From: Ascaris suum
Lineage: Eukaryota > Nematoda > Chromadorea > Rhabditida > Ascarididae
Assembly (NCBI GenBank): GCA_013433145.1
Contig: CM024191.1
Span: forward strand, 636,501-700,500
Direction: 5' to 3'
Length of the DNA stretch: 64,000 nucleotides
The position numbers and the translations under genes are program-made. Positions 11,500 to 24,000 of this stretch are shown in pieces. The notes below the pieces were generated by a model, which worked only from the letters and a program-made list of their open reading frames with translations, was not told where the DNA came from and did not search any database. Every line of letters begins with the position of its first letter. The stretch's first letter is position 1.

Positions 11500-13560
11500 C
11501 TCTTTTTAAGTTGGATATGTCGAGGAAGTGAGGGGGGGGGGGAGGACAGGAAGTGTTCAGGAGTGAAATCTGACGGGTGCAATCCTCCTGAGCAGCCGTC
11601 GGTCTTAGATCGAGCTGCTGTCAGTAGGCATCGCCTACATCGCTGCTGTGAATCAGTCTTCCGCGGTGTACTGTGCGAGCAGCAAGGAGTGCTCTAAAGT
11701 TGGCTGAGGTGTTTGCATGATCTCGAGCACCTTTTAAATGAGCGTATGAAGGTGTTGTGCCTCGAGGTTGGTCCCAATGCAAACCTGGCAGTTGCCCTCA
11801 ACTGCTATCGCAGTGCGAGTGTAGTTTTCTCTATACTAACATTTGACGCGGCGGGATCGGGCAGGTACGAAGCTTGAAGCAGCAGTGGCTATCGAGCTGT
11901 AAACGTGATTTTGATGTGATGTGTAATACGTATCCAGCGGAGCATGGAGCCCGAGTTGGCTAAGTCGTAATATGCTGTGTTGCATAGACAAGTTTTGTGG
12001 GAGGGGTTTCACGAAGCGGTGGGGAGTGGAGACAGCACGAGGTGGCCCGATCGCACCGGCTGTGCTCTGTAGATAAGCGCTTGACGGTCTTGCGCTAACA
12101 GTTGCACACGTGAAACGTGCCCAACAACGCCTTGGATTTTGATTGGTCCCATCGTGATGCCCAGATTGCATTGTGCCTACAAGTGGTTGGGATTTGTTAT
12201 ATCGCAGAGTTCAGGCGCCTAGAAATTATGCTATTCCCGCGGGCAGTTTTCAAGGACTGTGAGCCACGGACTCAGCTCATGTCTGGAGAGGTCACGAGTT
12301 TCTCACTGAGATGGCCCAGTGTCAGCCCCGAATGGCAAGATGTAGTGTTGAGTGCATCCGTCATGTCTATGTGGAAACTCGTCCATCATGAGTGGCAATA
12401 TCGCAGCCGTTGACTGTTTGGGACTGTGCCATGCAAGACTGATGCCCCAGAAAGCTGGTTTGGCATAGTCACATGCACTGGCCGTGTCCTTCGGTCAGAT
12501 GGGGTATTCCACTATGGAGTTGAGTTGGTTGCATGAACCGGTGTTTTTTCGTGGGTCGGCAGGATCTGTGGCAATGTGCTGTCTCTCCTTTGTTGTTGAG
12601 CAACAGAGTGTGCTGTAAAGGTGGAGCTGAGAGGCAGAGTCAGGAGGTTGTACGGCGTTTGCGTGATTATGGTGTGAGGTAGGTTGTACGAGAAAATCGC
12701 TGCATGCATGTCTGAATTGATCCGTCGACCATGAGCGTTGGAGGTCCGCAGAATGCTACGCTGTAGGCTGAAGGGAGCGGAAGTCGTGACAGTGCTTAAA
12801 CGCTTAAAGCACTTAAAACAGCGCCTAAAAACCTAGGCTGTCCCTGCGAGCATGACTCGGCGCATGTCTGGGAAGGTCTTGAGTTTCTCGCAGTGATGGC
12901 CCGGTGACGAATCCCGAATGGCGCATCCCGCTGACGCCTCGTATTCCAAAGCCGAGATCTCACAATGTTTGCACCATCCTTCACGCACATCCTCCGAAGT
13001 CCAAAGTCTGCTAATAATTTCATCGACAAATGTTCGTGGTCATCACGGGTCGGCAGTTGAGCCTTGCAGGCCAACAGAATCCACGAATGGCGCTTAGAAT
13101 TTGCACGGTGTCTCGTGTGAGTTCTCCCAATTTGTGCAGCGTAGAAATTGGGCGTCCCCCAGGGACCTCCAGAATCGCCAAAAATGGAATGGCGACAGAC
13201 CACACCCTTAAGTGCGCTAGAACGTTGATCCTGCTGGGATGGGGAGCAGCCAGAAGCCACGATCCCATTAATTCGGGTCGGTTCATCAACTTTGCTGCAA
13301 ATCTTCCACTGAATGCTGAGCACGCCTCTTACGAATTGTCCGCTCGCTTCGTAGGAGCGCTCGCGTCGTAGGTCAAACCGCATAAGTCAGCTCAACGTAG
13401 GTCAAAAATCATTGGATCCGGGCTCAAAGCTAAATTTGGCGGGATGAGCAATCAATAAAGTTTTCAGCCGAACAGGATTATCATTGAGCATTCTGCGTTA
13501 GAGCGAGGGAGGGGTCGTTTGTTCTCCCTGTGGAATACTGGTGCCGATTTAAGGATTTGA
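11500..13560. repeat. GC-richer repeat cluster with a diverged duplicated module
   Basis: This 2-kb block is richer in G and C than its surroundings and carries long open frames on both strands, including 195 codons on the minus strand at 12796-13383, none with protein-like composition. A module of about 72 bp at 12269-12340 recurs, diverged, at 12854-12925. Both share CATGTCTGG, GAGTTTCTC, GATGGCCC and CCGAATGGC in the same order. A run of 11 G lies at 11532-11542. I interpret it as one or more dispersed non-coding repeats; no transposase or reverse transcriptase is visible. Confidence 0.5.
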
Positions 13561-14948
13561 GGATTTAAGGGTGGACGATTGGAGGATTAAGGAGTTTTTT
13601 TAATGGTTGATGTCGTATGGGAAACGGCTGCAAAATAAGAGCCAGATTGAGTAATTGTTCTCAATGAATGTTGTACAAATTTTTTTTTTTTTTTTGGGAA
13701 ATTAGTAGTAACGATGTGAGGACTTAAATATTTTCTTTCTTCTTGTTTCATACCGTCTGCGTCAGCTGGCCGAAGCGCGCGGTTTTTTTTATTTAGGAGG
13801 ATAAAAGGCAATTTTTTTTTGTTCTATTAAATGACCGGCAGTGTCTTCTAGTTTTGATTTTTTACAACATTGCAAATCGGTTTTATTCAACACCAATCTC
13901 TGCACATTTTTGCAAGTTGGTGTTTGATGATGAATGAAAGTTTAGTCTTTGATATACGATCGCATGATGGCGATACGTACGCGTGATGCTACCGTCGACG
14001 AGACAGTTACGGCCTCGGTTTGTTCTTTGCATTCATTTTTTCTTTCTTATCAATCGTACACTCTTTTTCGAATCTTTTGCGCCTTGTTGAAGATCGTATG
14101 ACCGGTTTGAGGTAGACGGAAAGGTAAATCCAACCTAAATTTAATCGAAATTCAAGAACGTACCTTCAAGAACTTCAAGACCACGCTGTAGTCCCTCTCT
14201 TTTTTGTTTTATTTTATCGATGGGAAGCATTTTCTTCATTTTTCTGATGTTCCACTTTGCTCGTCACTTTGATTTACGAGTTGTTTTAATAGGGCATTAC
14301 AGCAGGAGCATTTGTTTGAGTTTAAGTTTGAGCATGTTGGAGCCATTGTTTGGAGCTTAATGATGACTGAAGATCGCTCATCCGGAAATCCTAGAGTGGC
14401 CTCAGCAGTAATGTTGAAACCTAATGCGTCATGTGCGGAATAATGTGCTCCTGTAAAATTGTATTTCAAAAGCGCAGTGTATGCCCAAAATTGGCTTCTC
14501 GTTCTACCTTGCTTACTACAAGCATGAGTCACGAAATTCGAGAGCACTACGTTAGAATATAAATTGCTTCGGAAGAACTTACTAAAAATTTCTCTTTTTT
14601 TTGCTATGGGTCAGCTCGGAGAGGATCTACAAGATTTTCTGCCAGGTTCATGAGAGGATTCCGGACTGATAAGGGGAACGTGTCTGCACACAAGCAGACA
14701 GACGTAGACGATTGTTGTTTTTTATGTTGGCCGTCAGGTTTTCATACAATTCAACCATCCTAGACTTTAAGAGAATTTTTTTTCATCAAGCTTACATGGA
14801 ACTTCGTGCATAAATTTCCTTGGTGAAAAAAGGTAACCTCTACCGGTGTCGTCACGTCTACCGCTGACTGAGCAATACTGCAATTTCAAAGAACTTTTGC
14901 TTCCGCTAGATAGTTGGTGCTTTTTTAACCAGTCGGAAGGGTTTTTAG

Positions 14949-15052
14949 GCGACAGATCTGGAGAAGGACTCGTTGCAAGATGCGCTGAGGTCATTGCGCG
15001 AAGCGTTCAGTTTCGTGGGAGAATTCGAAGATGAGATGTCATTATACTCAAG
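14949..15052 (+). CDS. Probable early exon, TFIIIC subunit or neighbouring gene
   Basis: The exon lies between acceptor GGGTTTTTAG and donor AG then GTCATT. It encodes DSLQDALRSLREAFSFVG and EFEDEMSLYS. It might correspond to the poorly conserved N-terminal module of the Tau95 family, whose human member has a similar spacing of helix, acidic turn and LYF. It also fits in phase after the isolated exon at 10955-11130. The coding nature is likely; the gene assignment is not settled. Confidence 0.45.
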
Positions 15053-18000
15053 GTCATTCTTCTATGAATTCCTTTATGTTTCATTTGATATAAGCACTGT
15101 GCATTATGCAATATGCAAACATACAACTGTGTGTACGTTGGAGATACATAGCAAAATATTTCGCGTCCAACTGTGTTTCGGTGTTTTGCATATACATAGC
15201 ACAGCTCAATTGCATATTCAGCATTTTCATTTAAGGAACCAATCGACTTTTCTTGTATTAAAACTACCCGAATTTCAAGGTGATCCCTTTAAATTTACTC
15301 TTTTGGATCTTTTCTAATGCGCCGAATCAATCGGGTGTTGAATTTTTCTGAGGTGGTCTGCCTAAATCTTCGCTCGCTCTTTTTTCTCCTGAACTTCCAA
15401 TTCTTTTCAAAGTAATCAGATATTGTACAGTAAGGTAGCTCTACGAGTTTTCTTCAATTCTGTTTCAGCATTTGTGGATTTTTGAGAGAACACGTAACAT
15501 TGGAAGGGTTTGTGCCGCAGCTGTTGAGTAGGGAAAACTAACAAAATCTAAGAACGCCTGATCCTGTACGGTTGGTCGAGTATCCGATCCTATAGGACCG
15601 CCGTGAATAGTTCAACGGCTGTTATCTGTTGTCGGAAACAAAATGCATCTTATTTTAGAATTTTGGATTTTTATTCACCGAAACTTTTAAACTTGATTTA
15701 AACTTGGACTATCTGCTGAAATGTGAAATACGAGCTGTGTTGTATTGAAGTGGTTTCTGTGGGCTCAATCGTGGCTTCGGTTGTTTTTGGCATGTCACTA
15801 TAAATAACTCACTAGAGTGCTAACGGCAGAAAGACACGCGAAAGAAATTTTCCGTCTACCTTTCTTTTGCATTCATTAGAACTCACCTAGCCACCTGATC
15901 AGTACGCTCTAAATTTATATTTTTCATCCGCCTACCAAACAAAGTGTAGCCTTCATAGCGAATTTTTCATCCGGCACGAAGTTACAAAAGAAACAGCGAA
16001 AGGATGTGCTAGACATCGGCCGGCAAAGTGCCTCAGATTGTTTCGCGATGTGGTCGATCATCGCCTTCGCACGATACGCTCATACATTTTAAAAAGGGAA
16101 GAAAAAGCTTAAATTTCTGGAATGAAAGGGACGCCTTATTAGATCTATCGTTGTCTTCGGTGCTTTACATTTTCACCGTCGAATCATTTTAAGCGAGAAT
16201 GTCCTATCGGAGGAACGCGATTTTGTCTCAAAGAAGTCTCCCAAGAACCCGTTTGATTGGAAGGAACTCTATCACATAAGCGACTCGAGTGACGATGAAG
16301 ATGGTTAGTGTTTTTTCATTGTGGCTTAGTATTATGATTCGACGGCTCACTTGATTTCAGAGACTATCGCTCTTAAGACTTCTTTTTCGGTACCATTTTG
16401 AGGTTTTTGTTGTTGTTGGAGGGGGAGGGGGTGAGTCTTCGATGTACATAAATTTCTAGATTGTGTGTTGATGTGCGATTTATGTAATACTTTTCTATCA
16501 GTTTATATGTGGACAGGGCTTTGCAATGTGCGCATGCGAGTAGTTTGAGAATTTCTTATGCACATTGTGACTTATGCTCATCGAAGAGTGCGTGTAGTGG
16601 TTGCAGAAGTTCGTGGAATAGCCGCAGGAAGGTGTCTGACACAACTGATTCGGTCGATGAATACTTTTTCCGACATTGCGAAGCGAAGCCATGTAGCAGC
16701 AGTTGTCTTTATGAGCCATCGTAGAGGTGTTGATTGTCTACGTTGGGGTTGAAAAGTGTCGTCGAATGTAACAAGAAACTTGAAAAGATCGGAGTTCCTG
16801 AGCAGTCGATAAGTACTCGCTCTGTTTCACACGATGGAAAAGTCTCGTTTTCCGTTCCGTTTAATATCAAAGCAGTTACTGCTGATTTAGGTATCCCGGT
16901 GGTGCTGGTAGAACAGAAGAAGAAGATAGGTTTCTCTGCGTCTTGGTCTTCTTCAGGGTTCGAGTCATCAGTCACGTTTGTGGGATCAGTGTGATGCAGG
17001 AGAATAAGGTATATTTGAAGAGCGGCTTGGCATAAATATGTTATTCCGTGCAGTGACCCAACATTTTGTCCTTTGATTGCATGCTCCAAATGCGATTGCT
17101 ATGCAGGTGATCAACTTCTGCTCGGAGAGAAGTACACGGTGTCAGTTGGGATGCGAGACGCATTCCCGCGTCGAGCGTCGAAAAAAGCGTTGCGCCACAC
17201 GATTAGAAAGTAAGCTCGCTTTCTTTATTAAGATGCTTTGTTGAGCGGAATGCAGAACGAAATGGAACCAGGGAAAGGATTCTGCTATGAGGAGCGTTTC
17301 TTTCTAGTCTCCAGGCTCCAGATTGGCAATGTGAGGGTTGATCTTAGTACCGACTGCTTTGGACTCCAAGTTAAATCTAATAGTTATTTTCTTGCTTAGG
17401 CAGTTGTCTTTTTGTTTTTGGTTTTCTTCATGCTTCAAGTCTTTAGTTGTTTTGATGGGATCACTGTGTATTCCTCGAAGCCGGACCCGCTGGTACTCGT
17501 TTCTATTTTCCAGGTTTCTGCAACATGGTCCAAACGAGAAGTTTGTTTCCCAATGTTGATTTGGAAGTCGGAAGTGGAAAGCTAGGGCCTTAATAGTTTT
17601 TAACGTTAGTTCGCCAACGTGAACTCTAGATTCTGGAGATCGGATGGCTTCTTTGCATAATTAGCGTTTTCGAGTATTCCCGAGATACTAATGCAAGTAA
17701 TCAGTAGGTTTCTGTCTAACTGCCATATCGGATGCTCCCACTCACTTCAGTAACTGGCAGCAGTGGGGTTGGTACTACTCATGGTCCGTACTGGTAGCAA
17801 CACAGATGTAGTAGTGGGAACTCTTGATACTAGCCTAAGGTTTATTAGAGCGAAGTGCTATCGTGATGTTGATACCAGGTGAAATGAGAAACACCTCACC
17901 CACCCTAGTTTTGGTCATCCTCTACTCTCTCGTTTGTTCATTGAATAGAATCCCTTTTGCAACGTTTCTGCCGGGCGTGATCCCTGCTGTCACCAACTTT

Positions 18001-21000
18001 TTCCATCAGTTGTTATGTTCGTTCCATGGAAGTAAGGGTTCACCATAATGAGCAATCATAATGGCAGCTTTGTTTCTCGAAGGGACGTGATCTTTTTGCC
18101 GTTTGTAAATGACGTTATGGGGATGGAAAGGAACGATGAATTGACGAAATTATCGGATGGAAGGCATTGCAATGAGATATATCGCTCGATTGTTGATTCA
18201 TCCACTCGCAGTACTTTCTCATTTCCTAATCAAAGAACGATCGTCCTGAAAACTTAGATGTGTCAATATTGCAGCGCTGAAAATGAACGTATGATCAAGC
18301 AGATCAAATATCTCTTCGATATGCGGCCAATGTGGACACGTTTTGCTTTGAAACAATGCACTGGACTCACTACTTCTCAAATCAAGTATCCTCATATATG
18401 CATTTTAGCGTTTTTTTTTTCATTCGTACATATGCGAGAGTTAAGCTTTTTTCAGTTGAAGCTTTTTCATCGCTATTCACCTACTTGACGAGATGATGTA
18501 GAATATTGAATGAGTAGTAGGTTTGTTATGAGTTCGATTGATATATCAATATTTATTTGACGATTCATTTCCGCTGGATTACTTTATTTGAAAGCGGAAC
18601 TTGTTTTTAAGTGGTTATACTGAGTAGTGTTTTTGAGGTAAATTTATACATAACGAAATGAATAGTGCTTCCTCAATAAAAATTTGGGACGAGAGGACGA
18701 ATGAGTTCACTCCCACTCGCACTGTTGTCATCGGATGGCACCAGGGAATGGAAATTCGGGAGGACGTTATGTTTTGATCGCTGAAAAATCGCCACTTTTT
18801 CGAGTTTTTAAGATGCTAAAAATAATGGGCGCTGTTCAGGAGCGATTGGAGAGGAAGGAAGGTTGAAAAGCACTTGTGAAGTTTCCTTTAAATCTTTTGT
18901 TTCGTTATATTTATATGATTGAATGACTTTTTTGATGGAAGGTGTGGTGACGATTTGCTGGTTTTGCTTCGATCCAATCACTGCACTGTAAAAAACGGTT
19001 CCTCCGCCGGCGATTTGTTAGTGAGCGAATTATCTTGCCTCATATCTAAGATCCATTGCAAGTGTCTTAGCTTCATTTCCAGTTTCTAAAGTAGAAGAAA
19101 AGTTAAATCGTTTCTCAGGAAAGGACATTATACGGAGGAAGAAGTACTTTACTTCCTTGCTTCTCAGCACAAGTTTGATCAAATGAACTCTCATCGGTTA
19201 AAAATTGAGGGAAATTGCTGTTTGTTTTCTTTTTTTTTTTCCATCAACGACTGCTAAATAAAATTCCACGGCCAAGTCTCATGGCTTCAAAAAGGTATTC
19301 GGCTCTCCTTTACGTCTTGACTCTAATCATACCCGTTTAATTTTCGTAATCATGGGACGGTGATCGTGTGATTGATTTGATTTTATCCCCAGTGGTAGCG
19401 CTTTGTCTATATCCGTTTACAAAAGGGGAAAGAAGGATGCATCGGTCATATCTCCCAAACAACGTTCAGTTATACAATCACTTTAAGCTTCGTATTTAAC
19501 AGTCGGTGTGGTGGATCGGTTTTATTCGATTCGTTTTTCATTTGCCTATATGTGCTCAGTTATAGATTTCTGAGTTTTTATTCCTTATTTTCGATTATTC
19601 CGTTGGTGAACCGCGCTTGATGTGCGGTGTTGTTTTATCTCAGATTGGTGGCGAAAAATTACGCGTTCTATATCACTGATGGACCTTGGGCTCACTTGTG
19701 GTGTCGATTCGGATACGATCCGCGTCGCTCCCCGGATGTGGGTGCTTTTTTCTTTCTTTTCTTTTTCATTTGTTTTTCTCGGTGGCGATATTTACAGTCA
19801 AAAGCGTTGTGAAAATTTACGGGGTTGACATGCGCCTAAATATGTGTTAGATGTTCAGTACATGAAAGCAACACAGGGAAGTACAATTTATAAGTAGCTA
19901 TTCAACATATCGAGTAAATCTGAACTTGCCGCAAGCGGCGAACTGAATAAACGTTTGGAGTTAGGCGAAAATTGTTGCGCATAGCCTTGAGAAGGCAAGG
20001 TTGTCCAGCATGTAGCATAAGCTGTCTGTATTGCAGCGGTTACTATAAAATGACGGAAAGGTTTTGTGCGTTTCGCTTTGATATGTGAAAGTACAGATAT
20101 TTACTGCGTGAGTAACGAATGTCATTTTAGTATGTTCAGAAGACATTGACTGTTCAAGCATGTCCACGTTGAATTAATCCGAGAAATGGGAAGCTCTTTA
20201 CGGTCGGTAAGGGTGAACGGATATACACAAGGGAAACGAAATTGTTCTTAAGTCAGTTTGCTTATAATTAGGTTTTCATTTCGAAAAATGAAACAATGGA
20301 ATTCCTTTATGAAGTATTTACATTTTCAGGCGAAAGCTTATCAGACTATAAAAGTTAACTTTGGACGCTACGTGAGGAATTATTTAGAACAAGGGTTGGA
20401 ACTCGACGCCGATAAGGTATGGCTCAACTTGTTATCATTTCGTTCTGGATTTTTGTTTCGGGCGTTTCTTTAAGATATTGGAGTTTTTTTTTAGCATTGC
20501 TTGCAGCTGTGGTTTAAGTCTTCGAAGCAGAGATAGTTATGCAATTAGAGAATTCGGCCCTTTCAACTGCGAAGGGAAGTAGATGGAATCGGCCGCAGGT
20601 CTTCTAGCTTCCTTGCAGGAGCGTGTTTGCGTTCACTAACTTCATGCCGTATAACATTTGTTGCAAATTTTCTTTCGATTGTATGTGCTGTATTTCGTCA
20701 CGATTGTTCATCCCTCTTTCGAGCAAAGCAAAGCGTTTCAGAGCGGCAGCTTTCAGTCCTTTTTTACTTTTACACACACAAGATATCTGCGTCCTCGGCC
20801 TCTACCATCTTGACACTATGGAAGGCATTGAAAGTTATTGTGCTTCATTGTGCACCACATCGAAAAGTTGGCAAAAATGTCCAGCCTGCTAAAGCGGAAG
20901 TCCATCTGTGTTCCCTGCCCCCCCCCCCTTGTATCCTCCTCTGTAAGTGGTGGCCATATGAGTGTTGGGGGTTGCAAGCAGGTTTCACAATAACTGGAGA

Positions 21001-24000
21001 GAGGCTGCATATTGGTATATTACCGACCGCTATAAAGTGAAGGGAATTTAAAGGTAACTGTCACCACCTGAGATTTCAGTGTAAGAAATTTGAAAAAGGA
21101 AAGACCGAAACTCTCTGTGCAGGTATGAGATCCAGATTTTTTAGGTGGAGGCTGCGTGTGCTGTAACGGAAGTCGAGTCAAAAGTTCGGGGTATAGTGGG
21201 AATTCAAATGACTCGCAAGTTTCGGCGAGTGGAGATGAACACCTCTACATATCGGGTTGGTGGTTTATTATTTTATGTGAAGTGTAGTTACTTTGATGGA
21301 GAAACGTTGCCTGGCATCGGAAGGTTACACGACCATCTTGCTATATTGCAGTAATTGCGGTGTCGGAGAAAGAGTGACATTTTTACGGCAGTTGCGCGTT
21401 TGTTGTGACCTCAGTGTAATGACATCTCCAGAGGAGTTGACGGCGAATAAGTAAGGTTTACTTGATTCCCTTTCAAGAATTAGGGTCAACCCAATAGAAA
21501 CTCGAGCTGTTTGAAGACAGTTGCCCATTTGTCAAACATATGCGTTGAAAAAAGAGACTGTTTGAGAGATTCCTTAAAAGGTTTTTATTGTGAGAAATGG
21601 ATAGGTTGCACGTTGTTGTTCTCGTTTCGTCGCGATTTCCTCGTTTTGATTGCAGATTAAATTGTGATGCAAAAAAAAAGGAAATTTTATATTCAAAAAC
21701 GTTCTAAGTGATGTGACTAGCATGATATAGCGGAGGCTTTCTTGGCACTTTGACTATGATCTATTGGAAATACCAATTTTTCGTTACGAAAATTATTTGT
21801 TTGGGGTCAGTTAGCTGGAGAGGTCTGGAATTCGATAGGAAGTAGAAGCTTTTTTTCGAATGTTTTTCTCCATTGTTGCGGCGATTACCCGAGAATGTAT
21901 GAGGTGGGAGAGAGGCTCATGTTACGTCGTCATGCAAACATCCAGAAACTGCTTTCAGGAAAAGAATGAAAGCGAAACCTGTAATTACGACATTTAGGCA
22001 CCTTACCATTTAACCAGTGGCACCAAAAATGAAATATATTATATAGATGGATCCCCTGAAGATGCGCAAAGGTTTAGACGCCTCAGAATATGAATGTACT
22101 CTTCAAATATTGTTAGCCTAAAGGTGCGGAGTGCATAGTCGAGTAAACAGAAATAGTCTGTAGTGTGCTGAAGTCCAGTAAAGGCGAGGTGGAGGGTATG
22201 ACAGGGCTTTGCTTGATGCATTGTTAAGGACACAAGTTTTTTGTGTTTCTGCAGATCCTAGCCTCTTATATTCAAATGTTAAAACGTTTTAAAATTTGTG
22301 TTTTCACCGTGGGGAGTGGTGCGCGGGCATTATAGTGCGAGAAATTATATCGGAAATAAACTTCACTACTTTCTTAATCCGTATGAACGATTGTTAGGTT
22401 ATTTCGGCGAGGCTTTCTTCTTGGCACCTAAGCCAAACATAGTAAGCATTCGCAGGCCACGGCAAATGATCGGATGAAATCATGGGAGAGCCCATATCCG
22501 TTGAATTTTTCCAATCCGTTTTGTGCTTTGTTTGCTCCTTACTACTTATTTCATTTCGCTCTCCGCATTCAGCTTACGCGAAGGAACAAAATTTGGAAAT
22601 TCCCGATTCTCAAGTACTGGCCAGCAAAATTCGAACAAAAAACTTCATGAGAAATTGAAAGGCAGTTGTTGTGAGATTGCTCGATGCAGTCTTATTTGCT
22701 GTTCTAGAATTCTCATTTTTCTGCACATTCGTTTTGCTGTTTATTTGCATTGCTACTCTTGCATCCGCGTTTCATTCTGCAAGAAAGTTTTATTTTTTTA
22801 TTTTTGTTAGCTTTTGATTATTTTTTATAATCAGATGAGGTATGGTTTATGCGATGGAGCGGTTTCTTCATTAATTTTTCATTTTTGTGGTTTTGAAATC
22901 ATTTAATGAAAAGCACTTCGTATGGCATCGTTTGAACAGCAACCAATTGTAGCGGGCACTTTTGCTTTTTTCACGATCATATTATTGTGTTCGCTTCGCT
23001 TTTATGAGAGTTCAACACGCTGTCGACCGTTCCAGAGGCCTTGTGACGTTTGTTTGATATAGCTAATAGATGATGGTTTTATTTAAAGGTCGAGCGCCGT
23101 GCTTTCCGAAAATGTTGTATTCAGTGTGTGATATTGCACTTCCGACAGCCTACGCAATCATTGAGGAGAAATACACCTGGATGCCAAGAGGACGTGCTGA
23201 TGACAAACACGGATGGCTGTTGCCTGTATGGTCTCACATTTAATCAGACGAAGATAGGTAGAAGAGGAGGGAGAGGTTGTAAAAAAGGAAATTATTTCGT
23301 TGGTAGCCAAAAGTTATTAATGTACGGTATTGGAAAGGACAGTAATCGCTCATGGCGCTATCTCGTTTTCTTTTTCGCTGCTTCTCTCACTCTCGAATTA
23401 GCTAAGTAATATCATGATCCCATCTATTCGTCCATTTATGCATTTAATCCGAGATTTACTTTGCTTGTGGGAACGAAACATATGAACTCGCTACCTGCCT
23501 TGTCTTGTGCTTCCATACCAGAAACTGGTCCCATGCTACTGCGCATGGCTCCGCCGCTTTTCTCCTCTTATTTTTTGCATGGTTGGAATTCCCACATTCG
23601 ATGCTGTCTGGGGATTTTTTTTTCGCGAAACCACGACTTTAACAAAAAAGCCAAAGTATCCGGCGCGATGTTGCTCTGGTCGTACAAAACCATAAGGGAG
23701 CATCTTTTGCTTTCTTAGTGACATGGTTGCGGGTTGAGATTCTATGACTGAGGGTTTTCAAACACTGAGATGAAATCCTGTTTTGCGGGAAGAAGTCGTG
23801 AGGGGGAGGCGTCCTCTCAAATTTAGTGCTCACCGCTGAATTTCACAAGCGGAGGCTGTGAGCGTCATTGGCAAAAATGTTTGAAATTTTTTGCTACTCG
23901 ATTGTGTGAACGCTCGCAATTCTTCAGAGTTGATTTGCTTAAGCACTCTTTCACAAAACATGAAGGAAGCCTTATCTAGACCACTATCTTATTTCAGTTC

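Noticed and set aside
12796..13383. 195-codon minus-strand open frame, among the longest in the window
   Set aside because: Low protein likeness, overlaps open frames on the other strand, and lies in a GC-rich repeat block containing a duplicated module.
16709..17089. Open frames on both strands (126 codons minus, 86 plus)
   Set aside because: Lies in the intron between two firm GTF3C5 exons that join in phase; neither strand has fitting splice sites.
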